The position numbers were made by a program, and so were the translations under genes. This document shows, in pieces, positions 1 to 9,543 of a stretch of 64,000 nt of DNA. Each line of letters begins with the position of its first letter. The stretch's first letter is position 1. A model generated the notes under the pieces. It did not search any database. It saw only the letters and a program-made list of their open reading frames with translations, and was not told the DNA's origin. Source of the stretch: Nonlabens agnitus (GTDB lineage Bacteria > Bacteroidota > Bacteroidia > Flavobacteriales > Flavobacteriaceae); contig NZ_MQUC01000003.1 of assembly GCF_002994045.1 (NCBI RefSeq), positions 2,952,501-3,016,500 of the forward strand, written 5' to 3'.

Positions 1-1012
1 CAACGGCATTAGTAGTCGCTTGAACCTTACTGGGCGAATGAGCAAAGTCTTTGTAGATCACCGACCGCTGATTTCCTGCAATTTTTTCTAGACGTTTTGA
101 AGCTCCTTTAAAACTTGCTATGGCCTCATAAAAATCATCTTCATCAATTCCCATGTGCTGGCAAATCCATTTGGCTCCAGCAAGATTGCTCAAGTTGTGC
201 TTGCCAAAAACTTCTATAGGCATATCACCTTCTGGTGTTTCAAGATAAGTCGTGCCGTTGTCTACCGTATGATGTGGTACGTTGTAGGCATGTTTTCTGG
301 TAGGTTTGGTGCTGGCTTCTGCAATGCGTTTCACTTCTGGATCTTCTTCATTGTAGACCAGAATGCTACCGTTTTTCATGAGATCCACAAATTCTTCAAA
401 CTGCTCTACATAATTCTGATAGTCCGGAAAAACATTGATGTGATCCCAGGCGATCCCAGAAATCAAAGCGATGTTAGGTTGGTACAAGTGAAATTTAGGT
501 CTGCGATCGATGGGACTGGATAAGTATTCATCACCTTCCAGAACAATAAACTCATTGTCATTAGTAAGATGAACCATAGTGTCAAAACCTTCCAGTTGCG
601 CTCCTACCATATAATCCACTTCTTTGTTATGATAATGCATCACGTGAAGTATCATGGAAGTAATGGTGGTCTTACCATGCGAGCCACCTATGACGACACG
701 CGTTTTATCTTTGGACTGCTCATACAGATATTCTGGATAGCTATAGATTTTAAGATTAAGTTCTTGAGCTTTGAGAAGTTCGGGATTATCGGCTTTGGCA
801 TGCATGCCTAGGATTACTGCGTCAAGATCTGCAGTAATTTTTTCTGGAAACCAGCCCATTTTTTTAGGAAGTAGCTTCTTTTTTTCAAGCCGTGTTTTGC
901 TAGGTTCAAAAATAGCATCGTCGCTACCTGTTACTTGATACCCTTTTTGATGAAGAGCAAGTGCTAGATTGTGCATGGCGCTGCCGCCTATCGCGATAAA
1001 GTGTACGCGCAT
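1..1012 (-). CDS. mpl: UDP-N-acetylmuramate:tripeptide ligase Mpl (5' part)
   Basis: This Mur-ligase-family enzyme would attach the recycled tripeptide L-Ala-gamma-D-Glu-meso-DAP to UDP-MurNAc in the cytoplasm, for peptidoglycan recycling. About 337 N-terminal codons are present; the C-terminal part lies beyond the left window edge. The protein starts MRVHFIAIGGSAMHNLALAL, a nucleotide-binding opening typical of MurC/Mpl proteins. It has the ATP loop GGSHGKTT at about residues 109-116, followed by the central-domain motifs EGDEY and AWDHINVF. The sequence GMHAKADNPELLKAQ resembles the Bacteroidota Mpl group more than MurC. MurC itself is the main alternative. The start is the ATG at 1012. Confidence 0.88.
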   Translation of the reverse strand, partial: MRVHFIAIGGSAMHNLALALHQKGYQVTGSDDAIFEPSKTRLEKKKLLPKKMGWFPEKITADLDAVILGMHAKADNPELLKAQELNLKIYSYPEYLYEQSKDKTRVVIGGSHGKTTITSMILHVMHYHNKEVDYMVGAQLEGFDTMVHLTNDNEFIVLEGDEYLSSPIDRRPKFHLYQPNIALISGIAWDHINVFPDYQNYVEQFEEFVDLMKNGSILVYNEEDPEVKRIAEASTKPTRKHAYNVPHHTVDNGTTYLETPEGDMPIEVFGKHNLSNLAGAKWICQHMGIDEDDFYEAIASFKGASKRLEKIAGNQRSVIYKDFAHSPSKVQATTNAV

Positions 1013-1099
1013 TACTTATGGATTTACCGTAAAAATAAGGTTTTGATAAAAGCTAGAAGATCGTAAAAAGGTAAAAAACATTAATCGGAAGTATGGTTG

Positions 1100-1315
1100 T
1101 CACTTATACCTTTGCTCCAGTAGAATCAATATCTTCTTTAATAAGAAAAGAAGAATCGTTGCAATTCCTAAAACCAGAACGGTATCTCTGATATTTTCAG
1201 TTTTTAATGGCTCTCCATAGTTCCTCAAGAGAATACGCAAGAAAATAAGAAAATCACATAATATAAATGTGGTTAGAAAAAATGAAACGATTCTAATTGC
1301 AACATTCCAAATCAC
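1100..1315 (-). CDS. small two-helix membrane protein, unknown function
   Basis: This is a 71-residue hypothetical protein that I do not recognise. Two hydrophobic stretches, at about residues 4-27 and 46-65, are separated by a short charged loop, so it should span the inner membrane twice. The start codon is GTG and overlaps the TGA stop of the upstream TPR gene (GTGA), which suggests translational coupling. A role linked to the TPR protein is inference only. No catalytic motif is visible. Because it is short and lacks recognisable homology it could be spurious, but the stop/start coupling and sensible membrane topology favour a real gene. Confidence 0.5.
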   Translation of the reverse strand: MIWNVAIRIVSFFLTTFILCDFLIFLRILLRNYGEPLKTENIRDTVLVLGIATILLFLLKKILILLEQRYK

Positions 1316-2049
1316 GAATCCAATTTCTCCAACTGGGCCAGCAATTGGGCATCCTTATGGATTTCATAGCCCTTTTTTAAAATGGCCTTAGCATCTGCGG
1401 TGCGATCCATTTTGTCTGCATAGAGCGTGGCTAGCTTCATGTAAGTAAGCGGTGAGCCGCCTACTTTGATCGCGTTTTTATAAGCCGTTTCGGCATCTGT
1501 GTATTCCTTGTCATACTCATCAACATAACCGTGAGCCAGATAACCATCGACGGGTGAGATTTTCTTCAACTGGTCTGCATAATTGCGTGCAGTTGTTAGT
1601 GAGCCACCTATAATACCTGGCAATTCTGTATACAACTGGACCAGCGCCCATCGCGTGTCGACGTGTTTTGAATCAAGTTCGGCTGCTTTTTTTAGATGGA
1701 ACTTGACGTCGTCCACCAATCCCAGCGCCTTGAATTTAGATGCATTCTTGGCCCATAAACCCATGGAACCACCATAGTAGAAATGATAATCTGCATTGGT
1801 ATCATCGGTAGCCAGTAATCGTTTATAGATGGCCGTGGCTTTTTCAAACTGTTCCATCTCGCCATAGGTCTGACCAGTCTTGCGCAATAATTTTTGGTCC
1901 TGTGGTTTTTCTTCCAATAGGTCCAGATATATTGGCAAGGCTGCTTTGTACTTGGATTGTTTGAATAGCTGTTCCGCTTTCGCGAAAGCGGACTGACCAC
2001 TAACGCCAGTGCAAACCAATACCCCTAAAATGATCAATAGATGTCTCAT
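1312..2049 (-). CDS. secreted TPR-repeat protein
   Basis: This is a periplasmic or exported tetratricopeptide-repeat protein of about 245 residues, probably a protein-interaction scaffold. I chose the ATG at 2049, which gives a clean signal peptide (MRHLLIILGVLVCTGVSG, then Q). An upstream in-frame start at 2079 would add ten residues in front of it. TPR-like helix pairs follow from about residue 22 (AEQLFKQSKYKAALPIYLDL) to the end. The mature N-terminus contains SAFAKAE, which is encoded by one copy of the dispersed palindrome. The next gene overlaps its stop. No enzyme motif is visible and the substrate or partner is unknown. Confidence 0.78.
   Translation of the reverse strand: MRHLLIILGVLVCTGVSGQSAFAKAEQLFKQSKYKAALPIYLDLLEEKPQDQKLLRKTGQTYGEMEQFEKATAIYKRLLATDDTNADYHFYYGGSMGLWAKNASKFKALGLVDDVKFHLKKAAELDSKHVDTRWALVQLYTELPGIIGGSLTTARNYADQLKKISPVDGYLAHGYVDEYDKEYTDAETAYKNAIKVGGSPLTYMKLATLYADKMDRTADAKAILKKGYEIHKDAQLLAQLEKLDS
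1976..1989. repeat. dispersed palindrome, copy 1 (coding)
   Basis: This is an exact 14-bp core GCTTTCGCGAAAGC in the 5' end of the TPR gene. It is read as AFAKA directly after the signal peptide. Confidence 0.95.
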
Positions 2050-2162
2050 GTGTGGCAAAACTAGCAAAAAGAATACCAATTAAGTTGTGGTATGGGAATT
2101 GGAGTGTTTTTTAAAAGAGGAGCGCCCAGAATTTGGCTAACTTTAAATAATTCCAATCTGCT

Positions 2163-5100
2163 ATGAAGAACTATCTCATCATTCTCGTCCTAACTATTTT
2201 AGGATTTCAAAATGTTTCTGGACAAGATTATCAAGAGCAATGGCGCGCCATTGAACAATTGGAAGTAGAGAATAAAATTGAGGAAGCCCAAGAGTTACTC
2301 GATGAGGTTTTTAAAAAAGCATCGCGTAAAAACGACGAGGCACAACTTATCAAAGCCTTCATTTTTCAATCAAAATTCTGGCTCATCAATGAAGAAGATG
2401 CGCAGAAAAAGATCATCGCAGCTTTGGACAAGCGCATTACAGCTTCTAAATTCCCAGAGCGCAACATCTATTATTCTATCAAAGGACAGCTTTTTGAGCA
2501 ATACTTGCAGGAAAATAGATACCGCATAAATAATCGCACCAGTACTGATGCTGGTGGCGATGATTTCATGGCTTGGGATCTTAAACGATTTTACAGTGAG
2601 ATTTCTGATGTTTTCCAAAAATCGTTAGTTGATGGTGACAGGCTTTCCAAAATCAATGTAGCCAGCTACGACCCGATTTTGCATATCAAACCTCTAGGGC
2701 GTGAGTTGCGACCCAGCTTACTGGATGTTCTTGCCCATCATGCGCTGGAATTTTATAAAACCAGCGCCTACGGCGTTACCATGCCACGAGAAAATTTCAC
2801 GGTCACTAAGGAGAACGGATTTCTACCTACTGAAGAACTGATCCAACTCAAACGATCTGTAAATGATACCATTTATTCCAGCTATGACGTGTTACAGCTT
2901 TATGGACAGCTGGAAAACTTGCATAAAAAGCGTAAGGAAATTCCAGCCTATCTCGCAGCCATTGATGAGCGACTGGAATTTGCAAAAGACCAATTAAGTA
3001 ACGACCAAGATTTACCACTGTTGGTAAAGATCTATGAGAATCTGATCGATCAGTATAAGGATAATGGTGCGATCACCATGATACAGTACAGCCTTGCCCA
3101 ATACTATTATGGAAGGTCCAACGATGATGAGAATGACAACAAACTTTCTGACCGTAAAGAAGCCGTACGCATTGCCAAAGATGCTATCGAGAAGCACCCA
3201 GAAACCTACGGTAGCTTGCAATGTACGAGGCTATTGTCACAGATCTATCAGCCAGAATTAAGTTCCCAATTGCAAACTAATGTCATTCCCAACCAGCCCA
3301 GTCGTGGTGTGATATCCTATCGCAATGCCAGAGACGCCTCGATTTATTACCTCAAAGTCGCTCAGGATTTTGATGAGGTACAGGGAAATCTAGACTCCAT
3401 TCACAATGCCGCTTTCGCGAAAGCGAACCAAAACAACGACTTTGCCCACATAGAACAAACACGTTTACCGCAGGGCGACGACACCTTTTCCCATACGTAT
3501 GAATATGCGATTCCGGGATTGCAAGCCGGCAAATATCTTGTGTTGATTAGAGAAAAGGATCAAAAAGAAGTCACCTCTGGCAGGTTCATGACGGTTTCAG
3601 GAATCGCGCTGACGAGTAATACGGTATCTGGTAAAACCGTGATAACAGCTACAGATCGCAATACAGGAAAACCCATGGAAGATGTTTCCGTCAAGATTTT
3701 TGGGGATGATAAATCCACCATCTACAGAGGTAAAACAGATAAGAATGGTCAGGTTTCATTTTTGTTTGCAGATCGTTATTACAGAAATAGAGTAGAAGCT
3801 TCTAAAAATGGCGATACGATTTCGACTTACGTCAATCGCGGCTACTATAGAGGTTCCTATGCAGATTCAGAGAAACAGGTTAAAGCATTTATCTATCTAG
3901 ATCGAGCGATATATAGGCCAGGACAAAAGGTCTATTTCAAGTCCATTGTAGTGGAGAATGACAATAACAAATCTCGAGTGCTTTCCAATGAAAAGTTTAA
4001 GGTCATAGTAGAGGACGTCAATGGAGAAGAGGTTTTCACTCAGGAGCTTACCACTAACGCATATGGAAGTATCAATGGTTCATTCACTTTACCGTCTGAG
4101 GTACTTACGGGAAGATTTGACATTTATCTAGAATCTGATGAAGATGGAAGCTATTGGGATGGTGTAGATAATTTCGACGAAGGCGGAATAAGTTTCCAAG
4201 TAGAAGAATACAAACGTCCCAGATTTAAAACAGAATTCAAAGACATTACTGAAACCTACATTATAGGTGATAGTGTAAAAGTAGAAGGATTTGCCAAAGC
4301 CTCATTAGGCAGTAATATCACAGACGCCCAAGTTGTCTATACCGTAACGCGAGTAGCTAACGTACCTTACTGGAAATACGGGTATGTGCCGGTCGACCAG
4401 CAAGTAATGGCAAATGATACTACGCTTACAAAATCAGACGGAACTTTTACGATACCTTTTAAAGCATTGCCAGATTCCACGCTGGTGGCTAAGGATATTG
4501 AATCCAACTACAACTACCGCATCGAGGCTAGCGTCACAGACGTGAATGGCGAGACCAGAACCGCACAGACCAGTGTGCGAGTAGGCTACAAACCGATCGA
4601 GGTACAGATTTCTACCACAGGAAATCTCACGGTTCAAAACAATCAGCTTCAAGTAATCGCTCGTAATCTTAATGGTAAACCCATCAATGCCACTATTGAG
4701 ATACAAGTGCGCGAGAATATCGAGAGCGATCATGTCATCGTCAACAGTAACCTTAAGGATGCGGAGTTTCACGAACTAGGTCTGGAAGCGTACCGCGATC
4801 AGTTCCCATTAGCCGAATTACGCAGGGAAGAAAAGATAGAAGACTGGAAACAAACACCCATCACTTTTAAAAAGACGATTACCACAGATTCGCTCGCTAC
4901 CATAGAAATTCCAATTACTCTGGATTGGAAGAATGGGAACTATATCCTTTATGCAAAGGCTGTTGAAGCAGACAAAAAGCTAAGTCTAGATGACGAGAAA
5001 GATTATGTGGAAGAAAAACAAGAAGTTCAAATCTGGGCCAATAAGGATGTACCAGCCACACCATCTATTGTAAGTCAAGATGTAAACGTCGATGGAGATC

Positions 5101-8100
5101 AGGCTATTGTTGACTTCTACACCAGTACAGATGGCATCTACATCTACCTTACAACCTATGACAGCAAACGCGTTCTAGAATCCCAATGGGTCTATTTGCC
5201 TGCTGGAAAAACCACTATGAGGTTTCCTATGGGTCAGGCCATTGGAAATTCTTTGAAGTTCCAATACTACACCTATAAATACAATGACTTTAGGTCTGGA
5301 AGTTTTGAGGCCAAAAAACCCGTAAAACCAACTCAGCAGTTTGCGATCACTACGCAAACCTTCCGCAATAAGTTGTATCCTGGCGTGGAAGAAGAGTGGT
5401 CTTTTACCATTAAGGATCAGGACAGCACGGGCATGCAGGCAGAAGTTCTCGCCAGCATGTACGACAAGAGCCTGGATGAGTTTGCAAACAGTTATTGGAG
5501 TGGATTTAACTTCTATAACGGCGGTCGCGATTTTTATCCGTCATCTGCAAATGATCTAGCGGGTGCAACGATAATTAATCTTTACAGTCGAATATATTAT
5601 CAAATCGATCCTGTATTTGCCTTGGAAAAAGAACAACTACATTTATTTGGATTGACGTTCCAAAATTTTGAATATCGTTATAGAACATATAAGAATTCGC
5701 TTTCGCGAAAGCTGACACCCGTCAAACCTATTGCAGGTAAGATAGTTGGAAAGGTCACTGATGCTTCTGGTGAGCCCATCTTAGGTGCAACTGTAAAAAT
5801 TCAAGGCACAAATAGATCCACGACGACCGACTTTGATGGAAAATATATGTTGGAAGGTAAGAAAGGAGATCGCATACGTGTATCATTTCCAGGTTACGAA
5901 ACGGAAAATAAAGATGTAGATAATTCAATCATGAACTTTTCTTTAAATTCTTCATTGGATGAGGTTGTTGTTGTCGGCTATGCAGCTCAAACTAAAAAAT
6001 CCCGCACGTCTTCCGTGACGGTTATGGAAGAAACTGAAATGATGTCCAGTGATGCAATCGCGCCGGCCATGATTTCTGAAACCTTATCTGGGAAAGCGGC
6101 AGGTGTTGAGGTCACTTATCAAAAAGGTCAGCCTGGAGCAAATGGAAATATTCGTATTCGCGGTACTTCAAGCATTGATGTGAATACGTTGATCATAGTA
6201 GACGGCGTTCCTTTAACTCAGTCAGAATACCAAGCAATAAATCCTAATGATATTCAAGAAATGGCAGTACTCAAAGACGCTGCTGCAACTTCTATTTACG
6301 GCAGCCGTGGAGCCAATGGAGTGATTATTATCAGCACCAAAAAAGGAGTTTCCACTGCAGACATTGTCAATGAATATCTCGCATTGCAAAACGTACAACT
6401 CCGCAAAAACCTAGACGAAACCGCCTTCTTCTTACCAGAGCTCTACACAGACGAAAATGGGAATTTAAAATTCAGCTTTACATCGCCAGAGGCTTTAACC
6501 CAATGGAAGTTAAGACTGTTTGCGCACAATAAGCAAGGGCAAACGGCGCAGTATGAAGCACTGGTGCAAACTCAAAAGGAGCTGAGTCTCGTTCCTAATT
6601 CGCCGCGATTCCTGAGGGAAACAGATACCATCAGATTCTCTACTAAAGTAGCTAACCTCTCTGGCAAACCCATGACCGGTAAAGCAACGTTGCAATTATT
6701 TGACGCGTTAACTATGCAGCCTATTGATGCAGAATTAGGCAACACTCAAAACATTCAGTCTTTTGAAGCGGCCACTGGTGGCAACGCCAGTCTCAACTGG
6801 ACGTTTCATGTCCCTAAAGGCACGCAAGCCGTAACCTATAGAGTGCTCGCCACATCTGGAAACTTCTCTGATGGTGAGGAAAATACGCTGCCCGTGCTCA
6901 CTAACCGCATGTTAGTCACGGAAAGTCGCGCTCTTTGGGTACGAGCAGGCGAGACCCAAAGCGTTACCATGGACAAGCTGGCAAACACTACGTCAGATTC
7001 CAGAACCAACCACCAGTTGACCTTTGAATACACCTCAAACCCATCATGGTACGCCATCCAGTCATTACCTTATTTGATGGAGTATGAGCACGATTGCGCA
7101 GAGCAAACCTTCTCTAGGTATTATGCTAATGCTATGGCAGCGCACATCTTGAACAGCAACCCTAAGGTCAAAGAGGTGTTTGACACCTGGGCAGCAAACG
7201 ATATACCTGCCAGCAATCTGGAGAAGAACGAAGAATTAAAAAGCGTAATTCTTGCCCACACGCCATGGCTGCGCGACGCACAGTCAGAAGCCGAAAAGCA
7301 AAAGCGTCTGGCTACCTTGTTTGATTTGGCCAGAACGGCTCGAGAGAAAAAGAAAACGCTGGCAAAATTGGAAGGGCAACAACTTCCCAATGGTGGTTTC
7401 CCGTGGTTTGCAGGTGGCCGCATGAGCGAGTACATCACCCGTCACATCGCCGCTGGAATAGGTCATTTGAATCAGTTGCAGGTCAACGATGGCGATCGCC
7501 CACAAACCGACCGCATCTATGAAAACGCCATCAAGGCGCTGGATCGTTCTTGGGAAAACAGTTTCAATGAACACTTGAAGAGAAACAAAACCCTGGAGAA
7601 TTTCAACTATAGTGTGAGTTACTGGCATTATCAATATTCACGTAGTTTCAAGAAGGACAAGAACTTGACCGGTGTTTTGAAAGCTGGTCGTGAGTTCGCT
7701 TTCGCGAAAGCGAATACCTCATTCTCCTCACAATCCATCTACCAGCAGTTGTTGATGTCCATAAGCCTGCACCGCAACGGAAATGTGGCAACCGCTCAAA
7801 AAATCGTGGAAGGATTGCGCCAAAGCGCCGTCAACAGCCGTGAAAACGGTATGTACTGGAAGGAAAACGTGACCGGTTACAACTGGTATTCCAGCGATAT
7901 TGAGACACAGGCATTGGCGATTGAGACTTTTGGCGAGGTGGTAAATGATCTCAAAAATGTCGAGGAACTCAAAGTCTGGTTGCTGCAAAACAAGCGTACC
8001 AACCGCTGGAAATCTACCAAAGCCACGGCAGATGCTACCTATGCATTGCTGTTGCAGGGCAACAAATGGCTCGATGTCCAGGAAAGTAACGTGATCAAAT

Positions 8101-8732
8101 GGGGCGACAAGCCTATCCCAGAATCGCTGATGAAGGACGTAAAAAAAGAAGCTGGAACTGGTTATTTCAAGGTGTCGCTCCATGAAGAAGCAGTAAAGCC
8201 TGTCTATGCCACTATTGAGGTAAAAAACAAGAGTGAAGTCACAGGATATGGTGGGTTGTACTGGCAATATTTTGAAAACCTGGACAAGATCACCGTTGAC
8301 GATGACCTGCCCATGTCGATCAAAAAACGATTGTTCAAGAAGGTCAATACAGACGGTGGCAAGAAACTGGTAGAAATTACTACAGAGGATGCATTGGAAA
8401 TAGGCGATCTGGTTACCGTACGCATGGAGATACGATCCACCAAGGATTTGGATTTTGTTCATTTGAAGGATATGCGCGCCAGCGGTTTTGAGCCGGTAGA
8501 CGTGATCTCGCAATACAAATACCAGGATGGATTGGGTTACTACCAAAGCACCAAAGATGTGGCCACACACTTTTTCTTTGACCAGTTAAAACCGGGAACC
8601 TACGTTTTTGAATACGATGTACGGGCCAACAACGCCGGCCAATTCTCTAACGGTATCACTCAGTTGGAATGCATGTACGCACCAGAATTCTCCAGCCACA
8701 GTGAAGGCGTGCGTGTGACGATTAAAGAGTAG
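2163..8732 (+). CDS. alpha-2-macroglobulin with embedded carboxypeptidase-regulatory and TonB-plug module
   Basis: This is a 2189-residue exported alpha-2-macroglobulin (A2M) family protein, expected to trap attacking proteases at the cell envelope. A signal peptide (about residues 1-20) is followed by a long alpha-helical N-terminal region to about 400. The macroglobulin domains include the MG2 signature LDRAIYRPGQKVYF near 575. The A2M domain begins LDETAFFLPELYTDENG near 1418, and the thioester motif CAEQ (Cys1645 to Gln1648) opens an alpha/alpha-barrel domain. Unusually, about residues 1190-1394 are a SusC-like N-terminal module: a carboxypeptidase regulatory domain (GKVTDASGEPILGATVKIQG), DEVVVVGY, and a TonB-plug segment ending GSRGANGVIIISTKKG. 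No beta-barrel follows. This module sits just before the post-bait sequence, where the bait region lies in animal A2M. Three copies of the dispersed palindrome are in the gene. The family call is firm; the role of the insert is unknown. Confidence 0.92.
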   Translation: MKNYLIILVLTILGFQNVSGQDYQEQWRAIEQLEVENKIEEAQELLDEVFKKASRKNDEAQLIKAFIFQSKFWLINEEDAQKKIIAALDKRITASKFPERNIYYSIKGQLFEQYLQENRYRINNRTSTDAGGDDFMAWDLKRFYSEISDVFQKSLVDGDRLSKINVASYDPILHIKPLGRELRPSLLDVLAHHALEFYKTSAYGVTMPRENFTVTKENGFLPTEELIQLKRSVNDTIYSSYDVLQLYGQLENLHKKRKEIPAYLAAIDERLEFAKDQLSNDQDLPLLVKIYENLIDQYKDNGAITMIQYSLAQYYYGRSNDDENDNKLSDRKEAVRIAKDAIEKHPETYGSLQCTRLLSQIYQPELSSQLQTNVIPNQPSRGVISYRNARDASIYYLKVAQDFDEVQGNLDSIHNAAFAKANQNNDFAHIEQTRLPQGDDTFSHTYEYAIPGLQAGKYLVLIREKDQKEVTSGRFMTVSGIALTSNTVSGKTVITATDRNTGKPMEDVSVKIFGDDKSTIYRGKTDKNGQVSFLFADRYYRNRVEASKNGDTISTYVNRGYYRGSYADSEKQVKAFIYLDRAIYRPGQKVYFKSIVVENDNNKSRVLSNEKFKVIVEDVNGEEVFTQELTTNAYGSINGSFTLPSEVLTGRFDIYLESDEDGSYWDGVDNFDEGGISFQVEEYKRPRFKTEFKDITETYIIGDSVKVEGFAKASLGSNITDAQVVYTVTRVANVPYWKYGYVPVDQQVMANDTTLTKSDGTFTIPFKALPDSTLVAKDIESNYNYRIEASVTDVNGETRTAQTSVRVGYKPIEVQISTTGNLTVQNNQLQVIARNLNGKPINATIEIQVRENIESDHVIVNSNLKDAEFHELGLEAYRDQFPLAELRREEKIEDWKQTPITFKKTITTDSLATIEIPITLDWKNGNYILYAKAVEADKKLSLDDEKDYVEEKQEVQIWANKDVPATPSIVSQDVNVDGDQAIVDFYTSTDGIYIYLTTYDSKRVLESQWVYLPAGKTTMRFPMGQAIGNSLKFQYYTYKYNDFRSGSFEAKKPVKPTQQFAITTQTFRNKLYPGVEEEWSFTIKDQDSTGMQAEVLASMYDKSLDEFANSYWSGFNFYNGGRDFYPSSANDLAGATIINLYSRIYYQIDPVFALEKEQLHLFGLTFQNFEYRYRTYKNSLSRKLTPVKPIAGKIVGKVTDASGEPILGATVKIQGTNRSTTTDFDGKYMLEGKKGDRIRVSFPGYETENKDVDNSIMNFSLNSSLDEVVVVGYAAQTKKSRTSSVTVMEETEMMSSDAIAPAMISETLSGKAAGVEVTYQKGQPGANGNIRIRGTSSIDVNTLIIVDGVPLTQSEYQAINPNDIQEMAVLKDAAATSIYGSRGANGVIIISTKKGVSTADIVNEYLALQNVQLRKNLDETAFFLPELYTDENGNLKFSFTSPEALTQWKLRLFAHNKQGQTAQYEALVQTQKELSLVPNSPRFLRETDTIRFSTKVANLSGKPMTGKATLQLFDALTMQPIDAELGNTQNIQSFEAATGGNASLNWTFHVPKGTQAVTYRVLATSGNFSDGEENTLPVLTNRMLVTESRALWVRAGETQSVTMDKLANTTSDSRTNHQLTFEYTSNPSWYAIQSLPYLMEYEHDCAEQTFSRYYANAMAAHILNSNPKVKEVFDTWAANDIPASNLEKNEELKSVILAHTPWLRDAQSEAEKQKRLATLFDLARTAREKKKTLAKLEGQQLPNGGFPWFAGGRMSEYITRHIAAGIGHLNQLQVNDGDRPQTDRIYENAIKALDRSWENSFNEHLKRNKTLENFNYSVSYWHYQYSRSFKKDKNLTGVLKAGREFAFAKANTSFSSQSIYQQLLMSISLHRNGNVATAQKIVEGLRQSAVNSRENGMYWKENVTGYNWYSSDIETQALAIETFGEVVNDLKNVEELKVWLLQNKRTNRWKSTKATADATYALLLQGNKWLDVQESNVIKWGDKPIPESLMKDVKKEAGTGYFKVSLHEEAVKPVYATIEVKNKSEVTGYGGLYWQYFENLDKITVDDDLPMSIKKRLFKKVNTDGGKKLVEITTEDALEIGDLVTVRMEIRSTKDLDFVHLKDMRASGFEPVDVISQYKYQDGLGYYQSTKDVATHFFFDQLKPGTYVFEYDVRANNAGQFSNGITQLECMYAPEFSSHSEGVRVTIKE
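3411..3424. repeat. dispersed palindrome, copy 2 (coding)
   Basis: This is an exact core inside the A2M gene, read as AFAKAN in a linker ahead of the first macroglobulin domains. Confidence 0.95.
5699..5712. repeat. dispersed palindrome, copy 3 (coding, at domain boundary)
   Basis: This is an exact core in the A2M gene, read in a third frame as LSRKL. It lies about 25 bp upstream of the segment that encodes the embedded carboxypeptidase-regulatory module. Confidence 0.95.
7695..7714. repeat. dispersed palindrome, copy 4 (coding, full 20-mer)
   Basis: This is a perfect 20-bp palindrome TTCGCTTTCGCGAAAGCGAA in the A2M gene, read as FAFAKAN in the thioester-containing domain region. Confidence 0.95.
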
Positions 8733-8746
8733 GTGTCATAGACACG

Positions 8747-9444
8747 CTCCTTCTCGACTACCGCTCGAAGTTGCTGCATTTGGGTTTATAAAGCCTAAGC
8801 TTTTAAACCAGTATCGAGCGACAGTCGAGATATGGTTTTTCTGAAAAGATTTTTGTTGCAAACTCAAGACAACTGCTGGACTATCTCTCGAAGCGGCTGT
8901 ATTTGGTTCTATAAAGACGAAGCTTGTAAACCAGTATCGAGCGGCAGTCGAGATATGGTTTTTCTGAAAAGATTGTTGTTGCAGACACAACACAACTGCT
9001 CGACTATCGCTCGAGGCGGCTGCATTTGGGTTTATAAAGCCGAAGCTTTTAAACCAGTATGAAGATCTAATCATTGCTTAATAGTAAAGGAACGTGCTTT
9101 TTATTGACTGCGAATCTTATTCAACCAGTATCGAGCGGCAGTGGAGATATGGCTTTTCTGAAAAGATTGTTGTTGCAGACACAACACAACTGCTCGACTA
9201 TCACTCGAAGCGGCTGTGTTTGCGTTTATATAGTCGAAGCTTTTAAACCAGTATCGAGCGACAGTCGAGATATGGTTTTTCTGACAAGATTGTTGTTGCC
9301 AATTCAAAGCTTATTCTGGACTATCGCTCTAAGCGGCTATGTTTGGTTTTATAAAGTCGAAGCTTGTAAACCAGTATCGAGCGACAGTAGAGATATGGTT
9401 GTTCTGAAATCATTCTTTTGCTAAAGAACCACTCCTTCTCGACT
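8747..9444. repeat. array of 123-bp repeats with internal inverted motifs
   Basis: Five copies of CCAGTATCGAGCG mark the units, at 8808, 8931, 9125, 9248 and 9371, with a truncated sixth CCAGTAT at 9054. Spacing is exactly 123 bp within two blocks (8808 to 9054 and 9125 to 9371). The blocks are separated by about 65 bp of unrelated sequence (9061-9118). Each unit carries TCGAGCGRYAGTCGAGA in one orientation and its approximate reverse complement TCTCGACTATCGCTCGA about 60 bp away, so each could fold into a long stem-loop. CTCCTTCTCGACT occurs at both ends of the array (8747 and 9432). As 123 is a multiple of three, open frames run through it, but they look like by-products. This fills the gap between the A2M gene and the M48 gene. 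Confidence 0.9.
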
Positions 9445-9484
9445 GTAGGTCGAATCGGTTGTAGTTGAAAAAATAACATCTGTC

Positions 9485-9505
9485 ATGCTGAACTCGTTTC
9501 AGCAT
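9485..9505. repeat. intergenic hairpin repeat (ATGCTGAA stem)
   Basis: ATGCTGAA and TTCAGCAT form an 8-bp stem around CTCGT. The same kind of element recurs in intergenic DNA of many Bacteroidota, as I recall. It may end transcription or be a mobile-repeat remnant. Confidence 0.6.
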
Positions 9506-9543
9506 CTCATAGGTGTTGGTTAAAATTGTTTAAAGAAGGACGA

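Noticed and set aside
155..811. Plus-strand open frames at the left edge
   Set aside because: They are shadows of mpl, which reads on the minus strand with clear Mur-ligase motifs.
5697..6350. A2M insert as an assembly chimera or a separate TonB receptor gene
   Set aside because: The frame is open on both sides, the post-bait sequence follows directly, and no barrel is encoded; a chimera would not be expected to fall so exactly at the bait position. Read data would settle it.
7728..8570. 280-codon open frame on the minus strand inside the A2M gene
   Set aside because: It lies fully antisense to well-conserved A2M sequence, has no recognisable domain or signal peptide, and its composition follows from the sense codons.
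8736..9424. Open frames on both strands across the 123-bp array
   Set aside because: The unit length is a multiple of three, so frames stay open through the repeats; the peptides are only copies of the repeat with no other features.
8747..9444. CRISPR array
   Set aside because: Units are 123 bp of near-identical sequence without short repeats and unique spacers, and no cas genes are present.
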